A stretch of 64,000 nucleotides of DNA, taken from the NCBI RefSeq assembly GCF_015356865.1, contig NZ_JAAFZA010000006.1, positions 1 through 64,000 on the forward strand, written 5' to 3'. Below the pieces are notes generated by a model. It saw only the letters and a program-made list of their open reading frames with translations. It was not told where the DNA came from and ran no database searches. The translations under genes were made by a program, and so were the position numbers. This DNA comes from Catenulispora pinisilvae. GTDB taxonomy: Bacteria > Actinomycetota > Actinomycetes > Streptomycetales > Catenulisporaceae. This document shows positions 53,149 through 61,801 of the stretch, one piece after another. Positions within the stretch are counted from its first letter, which is position 1; every line of letters starts with the position of its first letter.

Positions 53149-53166
53149 CGGGGTAAAGTCCGTTTA
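53149..53166. promoter_or_regulatory. TetR operator candidate in TetR/FMN-reductase promoter
   Basis: CGGGGTAAAGTCCGTTTA, containing TAAA-GTCCG-TTTA. It lies 30 bp from the TetR start and 58 bp from the FMN reductase start. Partner of the box at 52409-52426. Confidence 0.65.
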
Positions 53167-53223
53167 GCCTCGTGCGCGGCGAACACCGCCCGCGCCAAGC
53201 ACTTTCACAGATCGGAAGCACCC

Positions 53224-53787
53224 ATGAGCGACTTGAAGATCGCGATCATCCTCGGCAGCACCCGGCCCGGCCGCAACGGCAAGGCGGTGGCCGACTGGGT
53301 CGTGGAGAAGGCCGCGGCGCGCACCGGCGCCAAGTACGAGCTGGTGGACCTGGCCGACTACCCGCTGCCGCACCTGGACGAGGCCCTGCCGCCGGCCATG
53401 GGCCAGTACGCGGGCGAGCACACCAAGGCCTGGGCCGCGACCATCGCCGGGTTCGACGGCTACATATTCGTCAGCCCCGAATACAACCACTCCACCTCCG
53501 GCGTGCTGAAGAACGCGATCGACTACCTGCACGCCGAGTGGAACAACAAGGCGGCCGGGTTCGTCTCCTACGGCTCCCTCGGCGGCGCCCGGGCCATCGA
53601 GCACCTGCGGGCGATCGCCAGCGAGCTGCAGATCGCCACGGTCCGCCAGCAGCTGTCCTTCTCGCTCTTCACCGACTTCGAGAACTTCTCCACCTTCAAC
53701 CCCGGCCCGCAGCACAACGACGCCGCCACGGTCCTGTTCGACCAGCTTGAGGCGTGGGCCGGCGCGCTGAAGACCCTCCGGGTCTGA
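53224..53787 (+). CDS. NADPH-dependent FMN reductase
   Basis: A 187-residue flavodoxin-fold reductase: phosphate loop GSTRPGRNGKAVADW, flavin-site SPEYNHSTSGVLKNAIDYL, and YGSLGGARA. ATG 53224 after GGAAG. It reduces FMN, quinones or azo compounds. It is followed by a perfect hairpin terminator. It probably belongs to the same TetR regulon as the Ddn-type reductase. Confidence 0.9.
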   Translation: MSDLKIAIILGSTRPGRNGKAVADWVVEKAAARTGAKYELVDLADYPLPHLDEALPPAMGQYAGEHTKAWAATIAGFDGYIFVSPEYNHSTSGVLKNAIDYLHAEWNNKAAGFVSYGSLGGARAIEHLRAIASELQIATVRQQLSFSLFTDFENFSTFNPGPQHNDAATVLFDQLEAWAGALKTLRV

Positions 53788-53835
53788 GCAACGCACGTAC
53801 TGATCGGCCGGATTGAGTCCGGACGTTGATGGGGT

Positions 53836-53879
53836 GCCGGCTTCGGTCCCGCCGCTGAAACGGCGGGACCGAAGCCGGC
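53836..53879 (+). terminator. Perfect 19-bp-stem hairpin
   Basis: GCCGGCTTCGGTCCCGCCG and its exact complement flank a 6-nt loop CTGAAA, 48 bp after the FMN reductase stop. The extremely stable stem without a U-tract is typical of actinomycete terminators. Confidence 0.85.
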
Positions 53880-53927
53880 CGCTGACCGACATCGAGCTCT
53901 ACGGCATCTAGATCGTCCCGCCCTATC

Positions 53928-53944
53928 GCCGGTATGATACCGGC
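53928..53944 (+). promoter_or_regulatory. Palindrome covering a -10 element before CFA-synthase-like gene
   Basis: GCCGGTAT-G-ATACCGGC is a perfect odd palindrome. It contains TATGAT (53933-53938), a good -10, about 27 bp before the ATG. A repressor bound here would block the promoter. No -35 consensus is seen. Confidence 0.5.
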
Positions 53945-53964
53945 AATACTGAGGAGGAGTACGG

Positions 53965-55272
53965 ATGTCCACTGACGAGCGGGAGCGCACTTCGGAGCAG
54001 ACAACGCGCAAGACGGCGGCCGGGCTCTTCGACCCGCTGCTGCGCGCGGTCCTGGGCGATTCGCCGCCGGTGCGGTTCGAGTTCTGGGACGGCAGCTCGG
54101 CCGGTCCGCCGGACGGCTCGGACAGCGTCAAGGTGAAGTCTTCGAACGCGCTGCGCCGGCTGATGTGGTCGCCGGGGGAGCTGGGTCTGGGCCGGGCATA
54201 CGTGGCCGGCGATCTGGACGTGGAAGGCGACGTCTTCACCGTGCTGCGCACCTTGCAGGGCGCGGCGTCCAACGACGCCCATCTCGGCATCGGCGCGGCC
54301 GTGTCGGCCCTCGGGGTCGCCCGCCGGCTCGGGGCGCTCGGGCTGCCGCCGTCCCCGCCGCCCGAGGAGGCCCGCCAGCACGGCCGCCGCCACTCAAGAC
54401 GCCGGGACGCCGACGCGATCAGCCACCACTATGACGTGGGCAACGACTTCTACCGGCTGTTCCTCGGGCCGAGCCTGACTTACTCCTGCGCCCGCTTCAC
54501 CGACGACGACACCTCGCTGGAAGACGCCCAGTCCGCGAAACACGAGCTGATCAGCCGCAAGCTCGGCCTCGGCGAACGCCCGGGGATGCGCCTGCTCGAC
54601 ATCGGCTGCGGCTGGGGATCGATGGCGCTGCACGCGGCCACCCGGCACGGAGCGGAGGTCGTGGGCGTGACCATCAGCGCCGAGCAGGCCGCCGCGGCCC
54701 GGGAGCGCGTGGCCGAGGCGGGCCTGTCCGACCGCGTCGAGATCCGGTTGCAGGACTACCGGGATCTGGCCGGCGAGACCTTCGACGCGGTCAGCTCGGT
54801 CGGCATGTTCGAACACGTCGGAACGGCGCGGACCGCCGAGTACTTCAGCGTGGTCCGCTCGCTGCTGGGACCGCACGGCCGACTCCTCAACCACGCCATC
54901 TCCTCGGTCGGCGGCTCGGTGATGGGCCGCAAGTCCTTCATCGCCCGCTACGTGTTCCCCGACGGCGAACTACTCGACGTCGGCGAGGTCGTGCTGGCCA
55001 TGGAGCGGGCCGGGTTCGAGGTCCGCGACGTCGAGTCCCTGCGTGAGCACTACGCCAGGACCCTGAGATGCTGGGTCGCCAACCTCGAAGCGAACTGGGA
55101 CCAGGCCGTGGCGCTGGTGGGCCCGGCGCGCGCCCGGATCTGGCGGCTGTACATGGCCGCCAGCGCGCTCGGGTTCGAGGACGGCGGCATCGCCGTCCAC
55201 CAGGTCCTCGGTGTCGTGCCCGACAGCTCCGGCGGTGCGGACATGCCTGCTACCCGCGGCGACTGGGAGTAG
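53965..55272 (+). CDS. Cyclopropane-fatty-acid-synthase-like methyltransferase
   Basis: A 435-residue protein with strong AGGAGGAG ribosome site. An N-terminal lipid-binding region (about 20-140) leads to the SAM-dependent CFA-synthase domain: SHHYDVGNDFY, FLGPSLTYSCARF, SAM site LLDIGCGWGSMALHA, SVGMFEHVG, and a C-terminal LREHYARTLRCWVANLEANW. These are hallmarks of CfaA/UfaA1-type enzymes that methylenate or methylate unsaturated acyl chains of phospholipids. No fatty-acid genes are adjacent. Confidence 0.87.
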   Translation: MSTDERERTSEQTTRKTAAGLFDPLLRAVLGDSPPVRFEFWDGSSAGPPDGSDSVKVKSSNALRRLMWSPGELGLGRAYVAGDLDVEGDVFTVLRTLQGAASNDAHLGIGAAVSALGVARRLGALGLPPSPPPEEARQHGRRHSRRRDADAISHHYDVGNDFYRLFLGPSLTYSCARFTDDDTSLEDAQSAKHELISRKLGLGERPGMRLLDIGCGWGSMALHAATRHGAEVVGVTISAEQAAAARERVAEAGLSDRVEIRLQDYRDLAGETFDAVSSVGMFEHVGTARTAEYFSVVRSLLGPHGRLLNHAISSVGGSVMGRKSFIARYVFPDGELLDVGEVVLAMERAGFEVRDVESLREHYARTLRCWVANLEANWDQAVALVGPARARIWRLYMAASALGFEDGGIAVHQVLGVVPDSSGGADMPATRGDWE

Positions 55273-55308
55273 ATCGGCGCGGCGTGACGACGCCCGGGGC
55301 GGGGGTCG

Positions 55309-55330
55309 GCCCGGGCGGGGTTGCCCGGGC
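55309..55330. terminator. Hairpin between convergent genes
   Basis: Two copies of the self-complementary GCCCGGGC (55309-55316 and 55323-55330) flank GGGGTT and can form an 8-bp stem between the converging methyltransferase and TetR genes. Confidence 0.5.
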
Positions 55331-55339
55331 GGGCCCGCG

Positions 55340-56038
55340 TCAGCTATCCGACCGGGTCCGTGCCGCGGTGACGGCATCGCCCGCGATCAGAAGCAGCACC
55401 CTGCCCAGGAGGTCTTCGGGGACGGCATCGGGGTCGATATCGGCCTCGACCGCGAGTCCGTTGCTCAAAGCCAGCATCACCGTCGCCATCTCGGCGGGGG
55501 TGAAAGGCAGTTCGGTGTCGAGGCCGTCGGCGACCCGGGCCACGGCCCGGGCCGCGGTGTCGCGGACTTCGCGGCGGCGCCGGCGCAGGCCTTCGCGGCG
55601 TCGGGGGTCGTGTGCGGACATCGCGAAGTACTCGGCGAGGAGTCGGTGCCAGGCGGCGTCGGCGCGCATCGCGTGGGCCAGTGCGGCCGCCAGATCCACC
55701 AGGCCGTGCCGGGAGTCCTCGGCGCTCGCGAATCCGGCCAGGGCGGCGTCGGTTCGAGCGGCGGCGTGTTCCTCCATCAAGGCGAGTACCAGGTCGTCTT
55801 TGGAGGCGAAGTTCGAGTAGACGGCCCCTTTCGTGAGCCCGGCGGCCGCGGCGACCTCGTTCAGGCTGCCGGCCGCTATGCCGTGCTCGCTGAACACGGC
55901 GAAGGCCGCGTCCAGCACCTGTCGGCGAGTCTGTGACCGGTAGGGACGTTTCCGTGTGGGCACGGCGTCCGCGAGCCGGTCCGCGTGCTCCGGCTCGCGG
56001 TTTGCCGCGTCCCCCGACCCGCTGGGCGGATACGCCAC
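55340..56038 (-). CDS. TetR-family transcriptional regulator
   Basis: A 232-residue regulator. GTG 56038 has GGAGG five bases upstream. A 30-residue N-terminal tail precedes the helix-turn-helix (AGSLNEVAAAAGLTKGAVYSNFASKDDLVLAL). It is divergent from the secreted lipase gene. The shared gap is full of GTAT/ATAC inverted repeats, so it probably controls the lipase and itself. Confidence 0.87.
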   Translation of the reverse strand: MAYPPSGSGDAANREPEHADRLADAVPTRKRPYRSQTRRQVLDAAFAVFSEHGIAAGSLNEVAAAAGLTKGAVYSNFASKDDLVLALMEEHAAARTDAALAGFASAEDSRHGLVDLAAALAHAMRADAAWHRLLAEYFAMSAHDPRRREGLRRRRREVRDTAARAVARVADGLDTELPFTPAEMATVMLALSNGLAVEADIDPDAVPEDLLGRVLLLIAGDAVTAARTRSDS

Positions 56039-56063
56039 GTCGGCCTCCAGAAGAGCGTCGTCG

Positions 56064-56111
56064 AGTATTGACTTTCAATCTAACAGGTCGATACTTCCGA
56101 GTATCCGATAC
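56064..56111. promoter_or_regulatory. Cluster of GTAT/ATAC inverted repeats, TetR operator candidates
   Basis: AGTATTGAC (56064-56072) and GTCGATACT (56087-56095) match as an inverted repeat at 8 of 9 positions. A separate perfect palindrome GTATCCGATAC occupies 56101-56111. All lie between the divergent TetR and lipase starts. Confidence 0.5.
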
Positions 56112-56164
56112 CGCACGGAATCGTGTTTTCCAGGCGCCATCCCACCCCCGCAGAAGGGATCGTC

Positions 56165-57064
56165 ATGAGATCGAAAGGCACCCGCTCTCCCTCACCTCGT
56201 CGCGCGTGGAAGATCGCGGTCCCGTTGGCGGCCGGCGCCCTCGCGCTGGCGACCTCGTTCACGGCCGGCGCGGCCCAGGCGACGGCCGCGACCGGCGGCG
56301 GTGACAACGATCCGTCCTGCAGGCCCACCGCGGCCCATCCGTACCCGGTCGTGCTGCTGCACGGGCTCGGCGCGACCTACTACGAGGACTTGAACTTCCT
56401 CCAGACCGATCTGGCAGCCAAGGGCTATTGCACCTTCAGCGCGACCTACGGCGCCTACCCCGGGTTCCCGCTGGTCGGCGGGCTGCGGCCGATCAACGCC
56501 TCCGCACCGGAGATCGCAGCCTTCGTCCATCAGGTGCTCGCCGAGACCGGCGCGACGAAGGTCGACCTGGTCGGCCACTCCGAGGGCGCGTTCCAGGCGC
56601 TGTACGTGACCAAGACCCAGAACCTCGCCGCCGGCATCGACAAGGTCGTGGCGCTCGCGCCGCCGACCCACGGCACCACTTTCGCCGGGCTGTACTCGAT
56701 CGCCCAGGCGCTCGGCATCCAGCCGCAGACGCAAGCCGTGCTCGACGCGTTCGGCTGCGGTGCGTGCTCCGACCTCGTCACCGGCGGCGCCGCCGTCACC
56801 ACGCTCGACAGCGGTCCGATCGCGCAGCCCGGCGTCCATTACACGGTCATCACGTCGCGCACCGACGAACTCGTCACGCCGACCAGCACCTCCTTCGTCG
56901 CCGAACCCGGCGTCACGAACGAGTACGTGCAGGACACCTGCCCGTTCGACCCGGTCGGGCACATCGGCGAGGCCTACGACACCAACGTGTGGCACCTCAT
57001 CGAGAACGCGCTGGACCCCCAGCACGCGACCGGGTTCCTGTGCGTCCTCGGCTCGCCGGGCTGA
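56165..57064 (+). CDS. Secreted lipase/esterase (alpha/beta hydrolase)
   Basis: A 299-residue exported lipase. ATG 56165 follows AGAAGGGA; signal peptide residues 1-42 (cleavage near AQATAATG). PVVLLHGLGATYYEDL oxyanion region, nucleophile elbow GHSEGA, and two Cys pairs likely forming disulfides. An Asp in SRTDELVTP and a His late (GHIGEA) may complete the triad. It resembles EstA/class-2 lipases of actinomycetes that hydrolyse triacylglycerols outside the cell. Controlled probably by the divergent TetR. Confidence 0.83.
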   Translation: MRSKGTRSPSPRRAWKIAVPLAAGALALATSFTAGAAQATAATGGGDNDPSCRPTAAHPYPVVLLHGLGATYYEDLNFLQTDLAAKGYCTFSATYGAYPGFPLVGGLRPINASAPEIAAFVHQVLAETGATKVDLVGHSEGAFQALYVTKTQNLAAGIDKVVALAPPTHGTTFAGLYSIAQALGIQPQTQAVLDAFGCGACSDLVTGGAAVTTLDSGPIAQPGVHYTVITSRTDELVTPTSTSFVAEPGVTNEYVQDTCPFDPVGHIGEAYDTNVWHLIENALDPQHATGFLCVLGSPG

Positions 57065-57089
57065 GCTACCGGGCTTCACCTTCTGTGAC

Positions 57090-57560
57090 ATGGGCCGATG
57101 GCGTACTGTGCCGATCGTGATCCTGGAAGCCGTATATCTCCTGCCGGCCGCGGTGTGGACCGGCTCCATGACCTACAGTCTCGCGGTTGTACAGCCTCGA
57201 AGCGCAGGGTTCTTCCGCGAGGATGACCAGCTGGAGGAGTTCCTCACGGTTCTCGCCCATGGCAATCGTTGGCGAGTGCTGGCGATGGCGGCGACGTTGA
57301 TCGCCAGCGCCTCGGCGATCATCGTCGTGTGCCCGTGGTCGGGGTCGCGGGTGGTCTACGGCATCGCGCTCGTACTGGACGTGGCCGCTACCGCCGTGTT
57401 CGTGCACGTGTCGTGGCGGCACTGGCCGGCGCGGGTCTTCGCGCTCGCGCAGGAGCGTCCGGACTTCCGTCGCAAGCTGCGGATGAGCGCACGGGCGATC
57501 TGGCTGCTGGTCGGGGCCGGGTTTGTGCTTACGCTCGTAGCTAGTGTCGGGCACGGGTAG
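57090..57560 (+). CDS. Putative small membrane protein
   Basis: About 156 residues from ATG 57090 (GTG codons just downstream are alternatives). Four hydrophobic segments near residues 9-30, 59-77, 83-104 and 133-152, with a His/Trp-containing loop WRHWPARVF. No family recognised. It lies 25 bp after the lipase and 11 bp before the epimerase-like gene, probably in one transcript. Confidence 0.6.
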   Translation: MGRWRTVPIVILEAVYLLPAAVWTGSMTYSLAVVQPRSAGFFREDDQLEEFLTVLAHGNRWRVLAMAATLIASASAIIVVCPWSGSRVVYGIALVLDVAATAVFVHVSWRHWPARVFALAQERPDFRRKLRMSARAIWLLVGAGFVLTLVASVGHG

Positions 57561-57571
57561 GTGCCGCGCAC

Positions 57572-58480
57572 GTGCGGGTAGTCATCGCCGGGTCGAGCGG
57601 GCTGATCGGCGGCGCCCTTTGTACCGCTTATCGGGCTGCCGGCCATGAGGTGGTCCGCCTCGTTCGTCGACCAGCGCAGAGCCCTGATGAGGAACAATGG
57701 GATCCGGGCCGTCCCGATCCGCACCTTGTCGATCGCGCTGACGTGGTGATCAACCTGGCAGGCGCGCCGCTCGGTGACCGGCGATGGAACGCCCGCTATC
57801 GCGAACTGATCGCGTCCAGCCGGATCGGCACCGGATCGGCGCTGGCGGCGATGACGGCGCGGGCCGCCACACCGCCACCGGTCCTGGTCTCGATGTCCGG
57901 GATCAGGTACTACGGCGTCGAGCGTGGAGATGAAGAACTCACCGAGGCGAGCGCGGCGGGGACCGGCGGGTTTCTGCCGCCGGTCACCGCGCGGTGGGAG
58001 GCTGCCACCCGGCCGGCTACCGAGGCGGGTGTGCGGGTCTGTCACCTGCGGACCGCCTTGGTGCTGTCGGCGGCCGGCGGTTTGGTGCCGCGGCTGCTGA
58101 CGCCGTTCCGGTTCGGCTTGGGCGCCACCTTGGGGTCGGGACGGGCCTATTGGAGCTTTCTTTCGTTGCACGACGCGGTCGAAGCTGTCCGTTTTCTGGC
58201 CGAGCGCCCGGAGGCCGAAGGTCCCTACAACTTGTCGGCTCCGGCTCCACTTCGGGCAACCGACTTCACGCAGGCGCTGGCTTCGGCCGTCGGCAGGAAG
58301 GCGTGGCTGCGGTTGCCGGTGTGGGCGTTGCGTATCGGCGTCGGACAGATGGGGCCGGAGGTGCTGGGCAGCTTGCGGGTTCTGCCGGAGCGGTTGTCGG
58401 CGGCCGGGTTCCGATTTCGTGACGCGGACATCGAGTCCGCGCTGCGGGTGGCGCTTCGGGAGCGGTCGGGCACAGGCTAG
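57572..58480 (+). CDS. NAD(P)-binding epimerase-like protein (TIGR01777/YfcH type)
   Basis: A 302-residue extended-SDR protein starting at GTG 57572. Glycine motif AGSSGLIGGAL, then VINLAGAPLGDRRWNARYRELI, SGIRYYG, and SFLSLHDAVEAVRFLAE are characteristic of the TIGR01777 family. The Tyr-x3-Lys pair is not obvious, as often in this family. The biological substrate is not known. Confidence 0.83.
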   Translation: MRVVIAGSSGLIGGALCTAYRAAGHEVVRLVRRPAQSPDEEQWDPGRPDPHLVDRADVVINLAGAPLGDRRWNARYRELIASSRIGTGSALAAMTARAATPPPVLVSMSGIRYYGVERGDEELTEASAAGTGGFLPPVTARWEAATRPATEAGVRVCHLRTALVLSAAGGLVPRLLTPFRFGLGATLGSGRAYWSFLSLHDAVEAVRFLAERPEAEGPYNLSAPAPLRATDFTQALASAVGRKAWLRLPVWALRIGVGQMGPEVLGSLRVLPERLSAAGFRFRDADIESALRVALRERSGTG

Positions 58481-58545
58481 AGATCAAAACCGTAGCGGGT
58501 GCTTCCGGCTGCTGATCAGAGATCCGGATCCGGGCGCATTGTGCC

Positions 58546-59271
58546 ATGGTCATGGTCATGGCTGATGCGTTTGCGGGTGTCCGTCTGCTGGGGCCGCCGG
58601 AGGCTGACGGCGAGTACATAGCGTTGAGCGAGCACGATGTAGTGCACTTGCACGAGTACGAGCGGGTGTATGCCGTGCCCGGCCTGTACGAGTATGTCGT
58701 CCAGGAACGGCTGCGGTGCAGATCGCCGCAGGTCGCGGCGGAGGGCTTCCTGAGGACGGCCGCGCGGCGCGGGCTGGATCCGGGTTCGATGACGGTCCTC
58801 GACGTCGGTGCCGGCACGGGATTGGTCGGCGAGCTGGTGCGTCGCGGCGGTGTGGCCCGGGTCGTCGGGGTCGACTCGCTGCCGGCGGCGCGGGCGGCGA
58901 GCATGCGCGACCGGCCGGGCGTCTACGCCGACTACGTGGTGGGCGACTTCTTGCTGGGCGACGCGCTGAGTGCGGCGCTACGCCCGTACGCGTTCGGCGG
59001 CCTGGTGTCGGCAGGAGCGTTCGGCGGCACGCATGCCACGCCGAAGGCGCTGCAAAACGCACTCGCGATCCTGCCGGCCGGCGCGCCGGCGACCTTCACC
59101 ATCGATGAGCGGTGGATGGACGAATCGGATCCGGACGGGTTCGGCGCCGCAGTCGAGCGGCTGGTGGCCGGCGGGGGCCTGGTGGTGACGGAACGAACCC
59201 GGTTCCGGCACCGGGTGACGACGACCGGCGAGCCGATCTTCTATGAGCTCATCACGGGGTATGTCGGGTGA
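58546..59271 (+). CDS. Class I SAM-dependent methyltransferase-like protein
   Basis: Up to 241 residues; starts at 58546, 58552 or 58558 are all possible (repeated ATG codons; none has a clear ribosome site). SAM site [15 protein letters not shown] at about 80-94, followed by [10 protein letters not shown] and a post-I acidic loop. The C-terminal strand order ([25 protein letters not shown]) is common in small-molecule or protein methyltransferases. The target is unknown. Confidence 0.78.
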   Translation: MVMVMADAFAGVRLLGPPEADGEYIALSEHDVVHLHEYERVYAVPGLYEYVVQERLRCRSPQVAAEGFLRTAARRGLDPGSMTVLDVGAGTGLVGELVRRGGVARVVGVDSLPAARAASMRDRPGVYADYVVGDFLLGDALSAALRPYAFGGLVSAGAFGGTHATPKALQNALAILPAGAPATFTIDERWMDESDPDGFGAAVERLVAGGGLVVTERTRFRHRVTTTGEPIFYELITGYVG

Positions 59272-59356
59272 AAGCCCTCGGCGAAGGGGCGGCTCGGAAT
59301 GGACACGTCGCTCATCCCGGCTGCGGCCGTCGCCGTCCGGTTCTATCGTCGAGTCC

Positions 59357-60097
59357 GTGCAGATTTTCGGCGTGGACATCGGCGGGTCCGGGATCAAGGG
59401 TGCTCCGGTGGACCTGGACAGCGGGGATCTCGCGGCCGGGCGTTACAAGGTCGCGACGCCGCAGCCGTCCGCTCCCGACGCCGTCGCTGACGCCGTCGCC
59501 GAGGTGGTCGGCCACTTCGGGTGGACCGGGCCGGTCGGTATGACGTTCCCGGGGGTCGTCACGGCGGGTGTCACCCGCACGGCCGCCAACATGGACAAGC
59601 AATGGATCGGCCTGGACACCCACGCGCTGTTGGGTGCCCGGTTGGGCCTGCCCGTGACGGTGCTCAACGACGCCGACGCGGCCGGCATCGCCGAGATGAC
59701 CTTCGGGGCCGGCCGCGATCGCGACGGCACGGTCATCTTGTTGACCTTCGGGACCGGTATCGGCAGCGCGGTCTTCACCGACGGCCGCCTCGTTCGCAAC
59801 ACCGAGCTCGGTCATCTGGAGCTGCACGGCCGCGACGCGGAGACGCACGCGTCGTCCAAAGCCAAGGAGGACGAGGACCTGAGCTGGGCGCACTGGGCGC
59901 GCCGGGTCCAGAAGTACCTGGCGCACGTGGAGATGCTCTTCTCACCGGACCTGTTCATCATCGGCGGCGGCGTCAGCCGCGAGGCCGACCGGTTCCTGCC
60001 GCTCATCGAGGGGATCAGGGCCGAGATCGTTCCCGCCACGCTCCGGAACAGCGCGGGGATCGTCGGGGCCGCGATGACGGCTTCCAGGGCGCGGTGA
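59357..60097 (+). CDS. ppgK: Polyphosphate glucokinase (ROK family)
   Basis: A 246-residue kinase; GTG 59357 gives the family start [14 protein letters not shown], so the upstream frame is rejected. Phosphate loops DIGGSGIKG and [10 protein letters not shown], catalytic NDADAAG, and a Lys/Asp/Glu-rich segment ([11 protein letters not shown]) associated with polyphosphate use. It phosphorylates glucose with polyphosphate or ATP. The gene stands alone; glucose released by the alpha-glucosidase region could be a source, but no physical link exists. Confidence 0.9.
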   Translation: MQIFGVDIGGSGIKGAPVDLDSGDLAAGRYKVATPQPSAPDAVADAVAEVVGHFGWTGPVGMTFPGVVTAGVTRTAANMDKQWIGLDTHALLGARLGLPVTVLNDADAAGIAEMTFGAGRDRDGTVILLTFGTGIGSAVFTDGRLVRNTELGHLELHGRDAETHASSKAKEDEDLSWAHWARRVQKYLAHVEMLFSPDLFIIGGGVSREADRFLPLIEGIRAEIVPATLRNSAGIVGAAMTASRAR

Positions 60098-60113
60098 CGC
60101 TCTCCCCGGTGAC

Positions 60114-60722
60114 TCACGGCGCGTCGTCGCGCGCCCCCGAGCCGAGACCGACCTGACCGAGCATGGTCTGCACGACTGAGCGGATCATGGCGTCCAGCGC
60201 CGGCCGGTCGTCCGCGGCGAGTTTGCCGTCCATGACCAGCGCGGCCAGGCCGTGGACGAGGGCCCAGGCGCCGGTCAGGAAAGCGTCGTGCCGGTCGGCC
60301 GGGACGGCGGTGCCGACGCGTTCGGCGAGCACCGCCATCGTCTCGGCGGCGGCGGCCGAGGTCTCCGGATGGTCGCGGCCGCAGGGGTGCCCGAACATGA
60401 GTCCGAACAGCGCCGGGTTGCTGATGCCGAAGCCGACGTAGGCCTGGGCCATCGGGACGAACCTGTCCTCTTCCGCGGCGTGGGTGCCGGCTTGTATCAG
60501 CGCGTCGCGCAGATCATGGAATCCCCGGGTGGCCATCGCCGCCAGCAGCGCGTCCTTGTCCGGGTAGTGGCGGTAGGGCGCGTTGGGCGACACGCCCGCG
60601 CGCCGGGCCACCGCGCGCAGCGACACCGTCGACTCGTCGCCCTCGGCCAGCAGCTCCAGCGCCGCGGTCAGACACGCGGCCCGCAGGTCGCCGTGGTGGT
60701 AGCCGAGCTTCGATGTTGACAC
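60114..60722 (-). CDS. TetR-family transcriptional regulator
   Basis: About 202 residues. GTG 60722 is preferred because GAGAGG lies nine bases upstream; ATG 60731 would leave no spacing. Start region SKLGYHHGDLRAA and helix-turn-helix VSLRAVARRAGVSPNAPYRHYP are typical of the YHHGDL subgroup of TetR/AcrR regulators with a TetR_C WHG-type domain. It is divergent from a quinone-oxidoreductase/SDR/oxidoreductase run, the likely target. Confidence 0.87.
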   Translation of the reverse strand: MSTSKLGYHHGDLRAACLTAALELLAEGDESTVSLRAVARRAGVSPNAPYRHYPDKDALLAAMATRGFHDLRDALIQAGTHAAEEDRFVPMAQAYVGFGISNPALFGLMFGHPCGRDHPETSAAAAETMAVLAERVGTAVPADRHDAFLTGAWALVHGLAALVMDGKLAADDRPALDAMIRSVVQTMLGQVGLGSGARDDAP

Positions 60723-60759
60723 TGCACACATCCTCTCTCTAATGTGGGCATTGTATACA
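60716..60759 (+). promoter_or_regulatory. Candidate promoter and palindrome of the oxidoreductase operon
   Basis: TTGACA (60716-60721) and TAATGT (60740-60745) with an 18-bp spacer give a good plus-strand promoter overlapping the TetR start codon. TGTATACA (60752-60759) is a perfect palindrome just downstream, and ACACATCC / ATACATCC repeats flank it. TetR binding here is inferred. Confidence 0.45.
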
Positions 60760-60829
60760 TCCGCAGGTGGAGGCCGCCATACCGCGATCGGCGGCACGTC
60801 CCGGCCACCCCCGAAAGCAGGAGATCGCC

Positions 60830-61774
60830 ATGCGCGCCGCCACCATCCGCGACGGGAAGATCGTCGTCGCCGAGCACCCCGACCCGGTACCGGGCGCCGG
60901 ACAGGTCCTGGTCCGCGTCCACGCCGCCGGGCTGAACGGCGCCGACCAGGCGCAGCTGATCGGCCTGTATCCGCCGCCGCCAGGCTCCGGCGTCCCGGAC
61001 GACATCCCGGGTCTGGAACTGGCCGGCGAGGTCGCGGGCATCGGGCCGGGCGTCACCGGCTTCAGGGTCGGGGACCGGGTGATGGCCCTGGTCGCCGGCG
61101 CCGGGCAGGCCGAACTGGCGGTCGTGAACGAGCGCCAGCTGATGCCCGTCCCCGAGAGCTTGGACAGTCCGCAGGACGGCGCGTTCCCCGAGGTGTTCTC
61201 CACCGCCTACGACGCCCTGTTCAACCAGGGTCGGCTCCAGGCCGGGGACCACCTGCTGGTGCACGGTGCCGCCGGGGGAGTGGGTACCGCAGCCGTCCAA
61301 CTCGCGGCCGCCGTGGGTGCCCGCGTCACCGCCACGGTCCGCAATCCCGGCGCGCGTTCGGCCGTGGCCGCCCTCGGCGCGCACGTCATCGCCCCGGACG
61401 ACTTCATCTCCGGCGGGCCTTACGACGTGATCCTGGAACTCGTCGGCGGCCCGAACATCGCCACCGACCTACAGTCGCTGGCCGTCGGCGGCCGCATCGT
61501 GGTGATCGGGGTCGGCGGCGGCTTCAGCGCCGACCTCAATCTCATCGACCTGGTGTACCGGCGCGCCAGCATCGTCGGGACCAACCTGCGCACCCGCTCC
61601 CTGGAGGAGAAGGCGCTGTTGGCCCGACAGGTCGAACGGCACGTGCTCCCGGCGGTGAGCGCGGGACGCGTCCACGTGCCGCTGGCCGCGGCCTACCCGC
61701 TGGACCAGGTCGCCGAGGCCTACGCGTCCTTCGCGGCCGGGGGCAAGATCGGCAAGATCGTCCTCACCTTCTGA
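60830..61774 (+). CDS. Zinc-less NADP-dependent quinone oxidoreductase
   Basis: A 314-residue MDR reductase; ATG 60830 with AGGAG upstream, longer frame rejected. GroES-like part IPGLELAGEVAGIGPGV, cofactor site VHGAAGGVGTAAVQLAAAVGA. No zinc ligands. First of three co-directional redox genes, and probably repressed by the divergent TetR. Confidence 0.87.
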   Translation: MRAATIRDGKIVVAEHPDPVPGAGQVLVRVHAAGLNGADQAQLIGLYPPPPGSGVPDDIPGLELAGEVAGIGPGVTGFRVGDRVMALVAGAGQAELAVVNERQLMPVPESLDSPQDGAFPEVFSTAYDALFNQGRLQAGDHLLVHGAAGGVGTAAVQLAAAVGARVTATVRNPGARSAVAALGAHVIAPDDFISGGPYDVILELVGGPNIATDLQSLAVGGRIVVIGVGGGFSADLNLIDLVYRRASIVGTNLRTRSLEEKALLARQVERHVLPAVSAGRVHVPLAAAYPLDQVAEAYASFAAGGKIGKIVLTF

Positions 61775-61801
61775 GTCCCACTACCGACAGGGAAGCCAAT
61801 C

